From an uncultured Mycoplasmatota bacterium (GTDB taxonomy: Bacteria > Bacillota_I > Bacilli_A > RF39 > UBA660), in the NCBI GenBank assembly GCA_900553395.1, contig USDJ01000007.1, forward strand, positions 4,886 to 68,885: a DNA stretch of 64,000 nucleotides, given 5' to 3'. Numbering within the stretch: position 1 is the stretch's first letter; every line of letters starts with the position of its first letter. Below are positions 26,259 to 35,616 of this stretch, piece after piece. The position numbers and the translations under genes are program-made. The notes beneath the pieces are model-generated. The model was not told the origin of the DNA and did no database searches. It saw only the letters and a program-made list of their open reading frames with translations.

Positions 26259-26977
26259 AATACACCTTTTTCTTTAATAATTATATTTTTGAAATTATTT
26301 TCTTGTTCTAGAATAATCTCTTGATTTTTAGAAAGTGATAGTATAGATAAAAAAGTAACTACTACATATTCCTTTGTAACTTTATCAAATAAATCAGTAA
26401 AATTTATTTTTTTCTTATCCTTTAATATGTTTTTAATTTCTATGCATCTTTTTCTAACACTATATTCTTTATTAGCTATTTTAGTATTTAATGGTTTTGC
26501 TAATTCCTTACCTTTGATAAAATCAGAAAACGCTAAAACTAAATCATTTAGGTCTACACCATAATCTATATCAGCATCATCTTCTTTAAAGTCATTCATA
26601 TCATCTGGTAATTTAGTGTACACTTCGTGTCTAATGCTTTCAAGAGATTTGAAAGTATCTGTCATATTTTTATATTGTTCATATTCAAGTAATCTTTTTA
26701 TTAGCTTTTCTTTTGGATCTTCTTCTATTTCGTCTGATTCAACTTCTTGTTTTGGAAGAAGATAAGATGATTTCATTTCAATTAACTCTGCTGCCATAAC
26801 TAAGTATTCGCTAGCTATGTTAAGGTTCATTTCTTCCATTTTTTCAATATACAATAGATACTGCTTAGTTATTTCATCAATGCTTATATCGTATATACTG
26901 ATATTTGATTTTTTTATTAAGTGTAGAAGTAAATCTAATGGTCCTGAAAATTCTTTTATGTTTACTTCATAGTTCAT
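26255..26977 (-). CDS. scpA: Segregation and condensation protein A
   Basis: Kleisin subunit that bridges the SMC heads and binds ScpB. The N-terminal F-S-G-P-L-D-L-L-L-H-L-I block, the A-S-E-Y-L-V-M-A-A-E-L-I-E-M-K-S helix and a C-terminal winged-helix domain (about 165-240) are all present; 240 residues is normal. GGTGG lies seven bases before the ATG. It is the first gene of an scpA-scpB unit with a clear promoter. smc itself is not in the window. Confidence 0.95.
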   Translation of the reverse strand: MNYEVNIKEFSGPLDLLLHLIKKSNISIYDISIDEITKQYLLYIEKMEEMNLNIASEYLVMAAELIEMKSSYLLPKQEVESDEIEEDPKEKLIKRLLEYEQYKNMTDTFKSLESIRHEVYTKLPDDMNDFKEDDADIDYGVDLNDLVLAFSDFIKGKELAKPLNTKIANKEYSVRKRCIEIKNILKDKKKINFTDLFDKVTKEYVVVTFLSILSLSKNQEIILEQENNFKNIIIKEKGVL

Positions 26978-26992
26978 ATAACCACCATTGAT

Positions 26993-27021
26993 ATTATAAT
27001 AAATTTTAAAAAATATTACAA
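26993..27021 (-). promoter_or_regulatory. SigA-type promoter of scpAB
   Basis: On the minus strand: TTGTAA (27021-27016), 17-base spacer, TATAAT (26998-26993). Confidence 0.7.
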
Positions 27022-27120
27022 TATTTACAAATCTATAAAATTTATTTCATTAAAATGATTGAACTTCTTTTATTTTATAAAAAAATAATGTATACTATAT
27101 TTAGTAGAGTAGGTGATTTA

Positions 27121-29220
27121 GTGAAAAGAAAATTTACTTTAATATTAACGTTGACGCTATTAATTTCAACAAACTTAATCCTTGTTAAAAATGTTAAAGC
27201 AGAAGGTTATTCTGAAGGAACACCTGGTATTGGTAGTGTGTCTTGTGGCGCAAGTACTTGTTTTAGCCTTGGAGTTGAATATTTCAATAACGAAACTGCT
27301 ACTTTTGGTATAAGAGCTCAATTGGTGGATAAAAATAATAAGGCAAAATCTAGAGCTTTAAATATTTGGGCTACTGAAGGTATGCATAAAAGAATTGCCC
27401 AAGTGGCAACTAAATTATATAGTATCGATGATGAATTTTTTTCTGATTCTAAATTTCTTTATAACTATGGTAATGGTGGGCTTAGATCAATAAGTGATTC
27501 AAATTATACCTATTCAAACTATATAAATGATATGGATTCTGAAACAGTTATTAAAATTATAAACTTGTTGATGAAAACAAATTATACAAAAGATAATATT
27601 CCTAATGAATATTTTAATTACTATATAAAGATAGAACCCATATATTTAGAAATCTTAAAGTCGGGTGGAAAATATTATCCGATGGCAGGAACATCTTTAG
27701 AGATTTTAGAGTACGCTTATTATAATTTTAATCCTTCAGGAGCTAATTATTCTCAAGGCGGTATACCTATAGTTAGGTATCTTCTTGAAAGCCAAGTAAA
27801 TACAGCTAAAAATTACATATTAACAACTTATATCACGAAGGATACAAAGCCACCTGGAACAAACTTTAAAATTGCTTCAGCTTATACTGGTATAAATAAA
27901 GAAATTATAAATCTTTATGTATGTGGTAGCAAAAAATACTGTAGTGACAAGTCTAAACGAACTGGTGACAATGGATTAGGCGTTGGATATGTAACAATTA
28001 GTAATAAAATTGATAAACCTTGTAGTGGATGTAGTTGCGATTTTGATAAACTTTCTAACAAAAATGATATGAACGCTAGAATTTCTTTGTATAGAAAATA
28101 TAAGGATAAAGGTGAAGATTACAATCAACTTTTGAATTTAAATATGCAAACTAGTAGTACAGCTTGTCAATACAAAAGTTGTAATATCGAAACTTGTAGT
28201 GGATGTTTATCCAGTTCAGTAGGATATAATACTGAATTTAATAGTAGAAATCTATCTTGTTATAATGAAATTAGAGATGAACATTATTGCTTTAATTCAT
28301 TTGAACTGTCTAACAGTTTAAACTCTAATATTTTTTCAATAAATCAGGGAGGAGTTCTATTAAAAAATGTTTCAATAACGGGAGCTTTAACAACATCTTG
28401 CTATGGTGGATATGCTAATTCTACTTTTAGGTATAGAGATTATATCAAAGAGTTAAAGATAGAAAATGCTCCTAATTCTAAAAAACTATCTACAGGAGAT
28501 ATAATAAGGAGTACATCTTTTAAGGATAACCTTTTCACTACTAAATTGACAACAAACTATAATTTACCAAGCGTTTATGCTTCAATATTGAGTGGAAAAG
28601 CATCATATGAAGATTGTGATAATTGTAGATTTTTAGGATATGGAATAATAACTAAATTTATAGAGGAAAATGGTACGTTTAATGGTACATTTAGTTCAAA
28701 GTTAAAAATAGATAATAAGAAATTTAACGTTAATGCGGATACTTTAAAAGGAGATTGTACATATTATTCTACTCCAGAACTTATAGATAACGGAGGATTA
28801 AATCTAGAATTCAGAATAATAGACACAGGAAATCCTTTTCCAGGAAAGAGTGGAAGTAACAATAGAAAAGTAGGACTTAACTGGTGCGATGAAGATAACT
28901 GTACTCAAGATAATAATACGTTAATAACTAAGTACATAAAAGACGCGAATAATAGTTATAATAAGAATAAAGAAGCTCAACCTAAATATAAGATTACACT
29001 AAGTTCATCTGATATAAAAGTAATAAAAGAATATAATAAAAAAGCAGAAGCATATGGTGGATATGACGATAATACATTAAATTGTAATGATGAAAATAAT
29101 TGTAGTAGTACTTTTATAGAAGGATTAAAGAGTGGAATACTAAAGTATTATGTAGATGGAAATAAAAATAGTGAAGAGTATATAGGAAATATGCTTAATA
29201 GATTAATTATTAATAAATAG
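27121..29220 (+). CDS. Large Cys-rich secreted protein, first gene of the Tad/T4SS region
   Basis: A 699-residue exported protein of no family I recognise. The signal peptide (about 1-28) ends at V-K-A-E. The mature part contains about twenty Cys, many in pairs or clusters (C-S-G-C-S-C, C-S-G-C, C-D-N-C, W-C-D-E-D-N-C), implying multiple disulfides or metal sites. There is no C-terminal membrane helix. GTG 27121 is chosen because AGGTGA precedes it and it gives a proper signal peptide; the longer frame to 27055 does not. It leads the co-oriented block of membrane and pilus genes, so it may be a surface-exposed or adhesive part of that machine. This assignment is by context only. Confidence 0.8.
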   Translation: MKRKFTLILTLTLLISTNLILVKNVKAEGYSEGTPGIGSVSCGASTCFSLGVEYFNNETATFGIRAQLVDKNNKAKSRALNIWATEGMHKRIAQVATKLYSIDDEFFSDSKFLYNYGNGGLRSISDSNYTYSNYINDMDSETVIKIINLLMKTNYTKDNIPNEYFNYYIKIEPIYLEILKSGGKYYPMAGTSLEILEYAYYNFNPSGANYSQGGIPIVRYLLESQVNTAKNYILTTYITKDTKPPGTNFKIASAYTGINKEIINLYVCGSKKYCSDKSKRTGDNGLGVGYVTISNKIDKPCSGCSCDFDKLSNKNDMNARISLYRKYKDKGEDYNQLLNLNMQTSSTACQYKSCNIETCSGCLSSSVGYNTEFNSRNLSCYNEIRDEHYCFNSFELSNSLNSNIFSINQGGVLLKNVSITGALTTSCYGGYANSTFRYRDYIKELKIENAPNSKKLSTGDIIRSTSFKDNLFTTKLTTNYNLPSVYASILSGKASYEDCDNCRFLGYGIITKFIEENGTFNGTFSSKLKIDNKKFNVNADTLKGDCTYYSTPELIDNGGLNLEFRIIDTGNPFPGKSGSNNRKVGLNWCDEDNCTQDNNTLITKYIKDANNSYNKNKEAQPKYKITLSSSDIKVIKEYNKKAEAYGGYDDNTLNCNDENNCSSTFIEGLKSGILKYYVDGNKNSEEYIGNMLNRLIINK

Positions 29221-29285
29221 GCTATTATTAGTCTTTTTATTTTCCATAAAATGTTATATAATTATTATGATAAGAGGGTGTTAGA

Positions 29286-30827
29286 ATGATACTTAGAAAA
29301 CCTTATGCATTTTTTATTAAAATATTTAAACCTGTTCATTTATTACTGGCTGGGCTTGTTGCATATTTAATATATGTTTCAACAAAAATGTTGAGTTTTT
29401 TGAGCGACTACATATATTCAGAAACTTCTGTTGTAGGTCAAAATATAAAATCAAGATTTTCTGAGACAGCACTATATTTTATACCTATTATTTTGATTGT
29501 ATTTTCACTTTTGATATTTGGAATAATGTATAAAAAAAAGAAACCATTTACCTTTTACATAATTAATATATTTTTGTTTATTTTTGTTTTAATAATTAAT
29601 ATATATACTTTTAATTTTTTGGGAGTTCTTGAAAAAACAATAGTTTCTGTTAAGACTGCTAAACTAATGCACGATTTTACGTTAATAAATATAATGATAG
29701 AAAGTACATCATTTATATTTTTTACGATAAGGGGAACAGGACTAGACTTTAAAAAATTCAGTTTTGATTCAGATATATCCAAATTTAATATATCTGAAAG
29801 TGATAAGGAAGAATTTGAGCTTGAATTAAAAGTTGATTTTGATGAATCTAGGAGAAAAAGAAATAAAAAGATTAGACATTTAAAATATTTATATTTAGAA
29901 AATAAATTTTTAGTTCACATTGCACTCATAGCAGTGTTAGTTATCATTTCTTTTGTTATAGGCCTTATTATGTTCATAAAAAGTAATCAAAATAAGGAAG
30001 GTAAAATGTATTCAGTTGAGGGTGTTAATGTTGGAGTTTATAACACGTATATAGTAAACACTAATTATAAAGGTAAAAAGATAACAGACAATTATTTAAT
30101 AGTTTTAAATGCTAGAGTTTTTTCTAATTATTCCGGAAATATTATATATGATAAAGATTTTTCTTTGAATATTTCTGGAGTAACATTTAGTCATACTCAT
30201 AAGTATGATTCTGCTCTTGCTGATTTAAGTAATAATGATACTAATTATAGATTAATAGTTTTCGAAGTGCCAGAGAAGTATTTAAATAGTAGAATGAAAT
30301 TTAGATATACAAATAAGGGAAATAGTATAAGTATAAATTTAAGCCCTAAGAAATTAGTTGAGTCCAATAAAGATGTATCTAAAAACATAGGTGAAGCATT
30401 GAATTTTAAGGATACAATTGGTGATATAGAATTTACTATATCAAATTTTGAGATAAAGCCTTATTTTGTAAATAATTATGATTATTGCATTAATGGTAAA
30501 GATTGCATCTCATCAAAAGAGTATTTAAAGCCTAGTATAGATGAAAATTTCGATAAAGTTATATTGAAGATTGATGTTAATTATAAAAATGATAGCATAA
30601 TAAAATCTGAATCATTTTATGATTTCTTTAGTAATTTTGCTTCTATTTATTATAAACTTGGAGATAAATGGTATGTTCAAAGTGGAAGATTTGAAGAGAT
30701 AGTAAGCAATAAAAAGAAGGATAAAGATAATACTTATATAGGAATAGATTCAAGTATAAGTGATGCTTCTTCTATTAAACTAGTGTTTGAGATAAGAGGC
30801 TCAAAATATGAGTATATATTAAAGTAG
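29286..30827 (+). CDS. Polytopic membrane protein with large external domain
   Basis: A 513-residue protein of unrecognised family. Four N-terminal membrane helices (about 15-40, 62-82, 88-115, 130-150), a charged cytoplasmic segment (about 155-205, Lys/Arg/Glu-rich), a fifth helix (about 208-233) and an extracytoplasmic domain of about 280 residues with beta-rich character and repeated Asn/Tyr/Ser. The external domain resembles a double DUF4352-like or immunoglobulin-like unit, which I cannot confirm. GAGGGTG lies before the ATG. It sits between two secreted Cys-containing proteins at the head of the Tad module and may anchor or scaffold them. Confidence 0.78.
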   Translation: MILRKPYAFFIKIFKPVHLLLAGLVAYLIYVSTKMLSFLSDYIYSETSVVGQNIKSRFSETALYFIPIILIVFSLLIFGIMYKKKKPFTFYIINIFLFIFVLIINIYTFNFLGVLEKTIVSVKTAKLMHDFTLINIMIESTSFIFFTIRGTGLDFKKFSFDSDISKFNISESDKEEFELELKVDFDESRRKRNKKIRHLKYLYLENKFLVHIALIAVLVIISFVIGLIMFIKSNQNKEGKMYSVEGVNVGVYNTYIVNTNYKGKKITDNYLIVLNARVFSNYSGNIIYDKDFSLNISGVTFSHTHKYDSALADLSNNDTNYRLIVFEVPEKYLNSRMKFRYTNKGNSISINLSPKKLVESNKDVSKNIGEALNFKDTIGDIEFTISNFEIKPYFVNNYDYCINGKDCISSKEYLKPSIDENFDKVILKIDVNYKNDSIIKSESFYDFFSNFASIYYKLGDKWYVQSGRFEEIVSNKKKDKDNTYIGIDSSISDASSIKLVFEIRGSKYEYILK

Positions 30828-30834
30828 GTGACAT

Positions 30835-31494
30835 ATGAATAAAAAATTACTATTGTTAGTTGTTATGCTAGCTTTTTCATTTAAGGTAAGAGCTTTATCT
30901 TATGGTGGATGTGAGTATTCACAAATAGCAAAATTAAAATCATATGTTACTAATGTTAATATTTCTTATAGCTATAAATTAGAAGGAAATACTCCGATAT
31001 TTAATGTTACTTTAAATAATATTACACCTGATATGTATTTTATTGATAATAAAACTGGTAAAACTTTCTTTTATAGTGATACAACTGATGGTGAAATAAC
31101 AATACCAGGATACATTGGAGATGGTGGAAAATATAATTTCTTCTCAAGTAAAAGTGAGTGTTACGGGGTAAAACTTGGCACTAAATATTATAAGTTTCCA
31201 AGTTATAATGTTTATTATGGAAGTAATATTTGTGATGGAATTAGTGAGTTTAGTTTATGTCAAAAATGGGTTAGTGTTAATTATGATTATTATACTTTTA
31301 ATACATTAGTAAATGAGTATAAAGATAGTTTAAACAAAACAGATGATAATGAGCCTCAAATTCATAAAAAAACTATACTAGATAGTATAATCGAATTTTA
31401 TACTAAAAATTATGTTTACTTTTTAGCTTCAGTTATAGTTATTTGCGGTACTATAATATTAATTAATCGAAGAAAAGATAGATTTAAGTTATAG
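30835..31494 (+). CDS. Secreted protein with C-terminal membrane anchor
   Basis: A 219-residue protein: signal peptide (about 1-19, ending V-R-A), an extracytoplasmic domain (about 20-180) with four Cys (C25, then three between about 100 and 145), and a C-terminal membrane helix (about 190-211) followed by a basic R-R-K-D-R tail. That is the topology of a type I surface protein or of a minor component held at the membrane. The family is not recognised. It starts seven bases after the polytopic membrane protein gene, with AGGTGA at the junction, so the two are one transcription unit. Confidence 0.78.
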   Translation: MNKKLLLLVVMLAFSFKVRALSYGGCEYSQIAKLKSYVTNVNISYSYKLEGNTPIFNVTLNNITPDMYFIDNKTGKTFFYSDTTDGEITIPGYIGDGGKYNFFSSKSECYGVKLGTKYYKFPSYNVYYGSNICDGISEFSLCQKWVSVNYDYYTFNTLVNEYKDSLNKTDDNEPQIHKKTILDSIIEFYTKNYVYFLASVIVICGTIILINRRKDRFKL

Positions 31495-31535
31495 TGTATA
31501 CAATGAAAAAAAATAATAAAAAAATATAAATCGCC

Positions 31536-31564
31536 TTGTTAAAAAATGTACTATGTGATAGAAT
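31536..31564 (+). promoter_or_regulatory. SigA-type promoter at the head of the Tad genes
   Basis: TTGTTA at 31536-31541, 17-base spacer, TAGAAT at 31559-31564 with TGa before it (extended -10). Confidence 0.7.
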
Positions 31565-31603
31565 GTAGTATGTAAAGTAGCGATTTAGCAAGTAGGTGAT
31601 ATT

Positions 31604-32596
31604 TTGAGAGAATCTGTTTGGGGCTATGCAATAATTACGTTAGGTGTATTAGCTATTGGAATTATATGGTTTTTTGCTAATGTAACTAGAACAGATCAAC
31701 ATAATTATAATTTGTTAAAAGAAACGGTGGAATCGGCAATGCTTGATTCAGTTGATCTATCTGCATATAGGGAAGACGGAACTGTCAAGATAATAGAAGA
31801 AAAATTTGTTGAAAATTTCATAAGAAGATTTTCTGAAAATGCTGATTTATCAAATACTTATTTGATTGAAATATTTGATGTAAATGAAGCTCCACCTAAA
31901 GTGAGTCTTAGGGTTTCATCTATAAAATCAACTACTTATAGTGCGGGAAAGAGTGAAATTGTTACTTTTGATATAGTAAATAATATAGATGCTATATTAG
32001 AAGAATCTTATGAAGAGTCTAAGAGCGATAAGGTGGACGATAGTGTAGATCAAAACAAGACAAGTTGTGTTGTTACAAGAAAAAATTGTACTAGTGATAA
32101 TCCTTGTTCATATACTCAAGACTATATTTCTAACAATGGATTTCCAAACACAACTTGTAGCGATAAAACTATAAGTTGGTCTATTTATATTGAGGATTTA
32201 AAAGTTCCACAACAAATAAAAAATGAGGCATTAAATTCGGGAAAAACAGTTGATGATATAGTATTTTATCCAAAATCTGTTAGCTGGGTAAATGCTCCAT
32301 TAACGCAATCAGATTTAAATAATTATGCTAATAATAAATGTGCGTGGTATACGGGCTATAGGGATTCAAGTGGTGTAAAGATAGATTTTAAATCTAGTGA
32401 TTGCAATAAAGCAGCGGATAGCGTTGACAGATTAGCTAAATTAGAAAGCGCTTCATTTAAACTTTCTGATAATATATTAAATGTGGAAGTTATTAGCAAG
32501 TGTACAGATAAAATAAGAAACTTTGAATCTGCTGGAAATAAAGGCTATTCAGTTAGTAGTAAATATAGGATTACATTTGAGTATTATTTTAAATAA
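31604..32596 (+). CDS. Tad-associated pseudopilin-like protein (single N-terminal helix)
   Basis: A 330-residue protein with one hydrophobic helix directly at the N-terminus (about 6-26) and an external domain with eight or more Cys (C-V-V-T-R-K-N-C, N-P-C-S, T-T-C-S, N-K-C-A-W). The arrangement and position next to CpaB resemble TadE/TadF or other minor pilin-like proteins, but it is longer than TadE. TTG 31604 follows AGGTGA and a good promoter upstream; no ATG alternative keeps the membrane helix. Probably a minor subunit or assembly factor of the pilus. The family is not certain. Confidence 0.72.
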   Translation: MRESVWGYAIITLGVLAIGIIWFFANVTRTDQHNYNLLKETVESAMLDSVDLSAYREDGTVKIIEEKFVENFIRRFSENADLSNTYLIEIFDVNEAPPKVSLRVSSIKSTTYSAGKSEIVTFDIVNNIDAILEESYEESKSDKVDDSVDQNKTSCVVTRKNCTSDNPCSYTQDYISNNGFPNTTCSDKTISWSIYIEDLKVPQQIKNEALNSGKTVDDIVFYPKSVSWVNAPLTQSDLNNYANNKCAWYTGYRDSSGVKIDFKSSDCNKAADSVDRLAKLESASFKLSDNILNVEVISKCTDKIRNFESAGNKGYSVSSKYRITFEYYFK

Positions 32597-32619
32597 AAAG
32601 ATAGAAAGAGGTTATAGAT

Positions 32620-33507
32620 ATGAATAATTTTGTTATAGGATTAAAAAGATTTTTTACAAACAAAAATGTTATTACAATTTTGTGCGTTGTTGTGATATTA
32701 GTAGTTCTATACTTTGGATATAGTTCAAGTATAAAAAGTAAAACGCAACCAATAAGTATACCGGTCGCTTCTAAAAAAATAAATCCTCAAACTGAAATAA
32801 CTAGTGAGGATATTATCTATAAACAAGTAGCTAGCAGTATGGTAGATGCTTCTGTTATTAGAATGTCAGGGGCTATAATTGGAAAGTATACAAATATAAA
32901 TGTAACTGTTCCACAAGGTAGTCCATTTTATAGTGATTGGTTAGTTAATGGTGATGAACTTCCAGGTAATTGGATTGAACAGTTAGATTATGAAAAAGGT
33001 GAACTTGGCTATTATATGAGTGTTTCTACTGAGAGCACTCTAGGTAATTCAGTTTTACCAAATACATATATAGATATCTATATGAAAGCAACAGATGAAA
33101 ATGGAACTATTATGTTTGGTAAACTTATGAAAAATGTTAAAGTTTTAGTTGTTCACGATAGCAATGGTAATAATATATTTAAGGATTCTAAAGAGATAGG
33201 TACTCCTTCTAAAATAGGATTTGCAGTTAGTCAGGACTTATATATATTACTTAAAAAAGCAGAATATTTAAATATTAATTTAGTTTTAGCTCCTAGAGGA
33301 AGTACTGTTCCTACTAAAGATTATGTAATTGTTACAAGTGCAACATTAAGAGATTACATAGATGCTCAAACAATTACCGTTGAAGAGGATGATATAACTG
33401 ACGAGACAGAAAATCCAAATAAAGAGGCTAATACTGAAGATAACAAAAATACTACAGATAAAAATACTACAAGCAAGAATAGTAATACTTCTAAAATAGA
33501 GGGTTAA
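32620..33507 (+). CDS. cpaB: CpaB-like pilus assembly protein with SAF domain
   Basis: Flp/Tad pilus assembly factor. N-terminal membrane helix (about 17-36), then a SAF domain (about 46-105: I-P-V-A-S-K-K-I-N-P-Q-T-E-I-T-x-E-D-I) and an RcpC/CpaB-like domain (to about 250), followed by a disordered Thr/Asn/Asp-rich tail. In Gram-negative Tad systems CpaB works with the secretin; in monoderm bacteria it is retained without one, and its role is less clear. AGAGG precedes the ATG. The cpaF gene starts one base after its stop, an arrangement typical of Tad operons. Confidence 0.88.
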   Translation: MNNFVIGLKRFFTNKNVITILCVVVILVVLYFGYSSSIKSKTQPISIPVASKKINPQTEITSEDIIYKQVASSMVDASVIRMSGAIIGKYTNINVTVPQGSPFYSDWLVNGDELPGNWIEQLDYEKGELGYYMSVSTESTLGNSVLPNTYIDIYMKATDENGTIMFGKLMKNVKVLVVHDSNGNNIFKDSKEIGTPSKIGFAVSQDLYILLKKAEYLNINLVLAPRGSTVPTKDYVIVTSATLRDYIDAQTITVEEDDITDETENPNKEANTEDNKNTTDKNTTSKNSNTSKIEG

Positions 33508-33508
33508 A

Positions 33509-34708
33509 ATGCATGATAGTATATTTGAAGGAATGGACTTTGGCCCATTAAAACAATATTTAGAGAATGACGATATAACAGATATTTCTTATAGTAATAA
33601 TGGTCAGGTGTGGTTAAAAACTCTTTCTAAAGGTATTTTTAGAGTAGAAAATCCAGCAATTAATAATGCTTTTATGGAAAAATTGGCATTTCAATGTTCG
33701 AATGTTATGGGTAAAAGCTTTAATGCTGCACATCCATTTCTAGATAGTGAAAGTGCAGAACTTCGTATGAACTTTGTTCACGATTCTGTAGCTAAAAATG
33801 GAATTGCCTGCGTTATACGTAAGACTCCAGCTAAAATTCGCTTGGAGAGAAATAAAATTATAAGTGAAAAATATATTACAGAAGAAATACTGGATTTTCT
33901 TATTGCTTGTGTTCACGGTCATTGCAACATAATTGTCTGTGGAGAAACTGGATCTGGAAAAACTGAATTTGTAAAATATTTGGCTTCAAATACTTACGAA
34001 AATGAGAAAATTATAACAATAGAAGATACTTTAGAATTGCATCTCGATAGGATATATCCAAATAGAGATATAGTAGCTATGAAAACTAATAATATAGCAA
34101 GCTATTCAGATGTTTTAGTAACGTGTATGAGACAAAATCCAAAGTGGATTTTACTATCAGAGGTACGTAGCGCTGAAGCGGTTATGGCGGTAAGAAACTC
34201 TATATCAAGTGGACATTATATTCTATCAACAATACACGCTGATAAAGCGTCTTCTATACCTAATCGTATGTATAGTTTGCTTGAGACTAATCAAGACATA
34301 GATCAATTTTTAAAGTCAATCTATAGATATATACAGCTTGGAATCTATATAAGAGGCTACCAAGATAAGAAAACAAAAAACTTTGTAAGAGAGATAGCTG
34401 AGGTTACTGAATTTTATGTAACTGAAGATAATGAGGCTAAATATAATACTATTTATAAAAAGACTCCTGATGGAAAGATATATAGAAAAAATCCAAGTAA
34501 ATATTTAATTGAATACTTGGAGGCCCAGGGGTCAAAGGTTCCAGATGGATTTATAAAACCAGAACTAGAAGTCCCTAATAATAGTGCTGCAACTTCTATT
34601 GCTCAAAATAATAATGCTCCATTAGTTAATGTGGCAAATTCAGTACCTATAAGCAAGCAGGAAATAAAAAAAGAGGAGCCTAAAAAAGAAGAAATAATAT
34701 TTGAATAG
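33509..34708 (+). CDS. cpaF: CpaF/TadA-type (VirB11 family) secretion ATPase
   Basis: Hexameric cytoplasmic ATPase that powers pilus assembly or secretion. Walker A GETGSGKT (145-152), Asp box I-T-I-E-D-T (about 169-174), Walker B W-I-L-L-S-E-V-R and His box S-T-I-H-A-D are all intact. An N-terminal domain of about 110 residues precedes the RecA-like core, and a Pro/Glu/Asn tail follows it. The protein is of the CpaF subfamily by position beside tadB and tadC. It is the only VirB11-family ATPase that I find in the whole pilus/T4SS block, so it could also serve the VirB4/VirD4 machinery. AGAGGG precedes ATG 33509. Confidence 0.95.
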   Translation: MHDSIFEGMDFGPLKQYLENDDITDISYSNNGQVWLKTLSKGIFRVENPAINNAFMEKLAFQCSNVMGKSFNAAHPFLDSESAELRMNFVHDSVAKNGIACVIRKTPAKIRLERNKIISEKYITEEILDFLIACVHGHCNIIVCGETGSGKTEFVKYLASNTYENEKIITIEDTLELHLDRIYPNRDIVAMKTNNIASYSDVLVTCMRQNPKWILLSEVRSAEAVMAVRNSISSGHYILSTIHADKASSIPNRMYSLLETNQDIDQFLKSIYRYIQLGIYIRGYQDKKTKNFVREIAEVTEFYVTEDNEAKYNTIYKKTPDGKIYRKNPSKYLIEYLEAQGSKVPDGFIKPELEVPNNSAATSIAQNNNAPLVNVANSVPISKQEIKKEEPKKEEIIFE

Positions 34709-34719
34709 GAGGGATAAGT

Positions 34720-35616
34720 GTGACAATTGCTTATATAATTGCATCTATACTATTACTATTTGTAATTTTATATAGAAGTAATGCTGGGGAGCAAACTTAC
34801 AAATATGTTAGTAGACAAAGTAGGAGATTATATAGTAAAATTTCTCCTTATACCTATAAAGAAATAAGACAAAAAATAAAAGATTTGGGTCAGGATTACA
34901 CTGTTCAACAATATATTGGTCAAGTGTTATTATTTGGTATCGGAGCTGGTGTAGTTACCTACTTATATTTTTATAGTTTAGTTACTTCAATTATTTATGG
35001 CTTATTAGCTGTTACAGTTGTTCCTTACTTAAGCTATTTAAGATGTAAAAGACTTTATAGTGAATTTGTATTTGAGCAAATACAAGTTTATACTACAAAT
35101 GTTATAATGGAATTTTCAACTACACAAAGTTTTGTTAAATCACTTGAAGGTGTTTATTCGTCAGGTGTACTTGAAGATCCTGTAAAACAAGATGTTAAAA
35201 TAATGATTGATATGGCATATGAAAATGGTACTATTAATCAATCTCTTGAATATATGAATGAGAAATATGATTATTATATGGTAAAAAATATGCATCAATT
35301 ATTTTTACAAATAACAAATGAAGGTTCTAAAGATGCGAGTGAGTCTTTGGAAAATATGTCACTTGACATAGATATGCTTGTTGAAGGAGTATATAGAGAT
35401 AGAATCGATAGAGCTGCCTTCTATAAGAAATTTGTTGTTTTTGGATTAGTGTTGTATTTAATGATAGGATTGGTTCAGATAATGCTTGGTGATACTTATC
35501 ATAGCATGTTAAAATTATGGTATGTTAGATTAATGTTACACGTTATAGTAATTATTAATACTTATTTCTTATTATCTGGTACTAAATATTACAATGAGAA
35601 TGTGGGGGCTGAATAA
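34720..35616 (+). CDS. tadB: TadB-like inner platform membrane protein (T2SS F family)
   Basis: Platform protein on which the CpaF ATPase acts in Tad systems. A short N-terminal helix (about 2-17), two further helices (about 65-105), a cytoplasmic helical domain of about 130 residues in the GspF fold, and two C-terminal helices (about 245-290). 298 residues is within the usual TadB range. GTG 34720 follows GGAGGG; the GTG two bases earlier is followed at once by a stop. Its last base overlaps the first of the next start (AATGG), so the pair is translationally coupled. Confidence 0.88.
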   Translation: MTIAYIIASILLLFVILYRSNAGEQTYKYVSRQSRRLYSKISPYTYKEIRQKIKDLGQDYTVQQYIGQVLLFGIGAGVVTYLYFYSLVTSIIYGLLAVTVVPYLSYLRCKRLYSEFVFEQIQVYTTNVIMEFSTTQSFVKSLEGVYSSGVLEDPVKQDVKIMIDMAYENGTINQSLEYMNEKYDYYMVKNMHQLFLQITNEGSKDASESLENMSLDIDMLVEGVYRDRIDRAAFYKKFVVFGLVLYLMIGLVQIMLGDTYHSMLKLWYVRLMLHVIVIINTYFLLSGTKYYNENVGAE

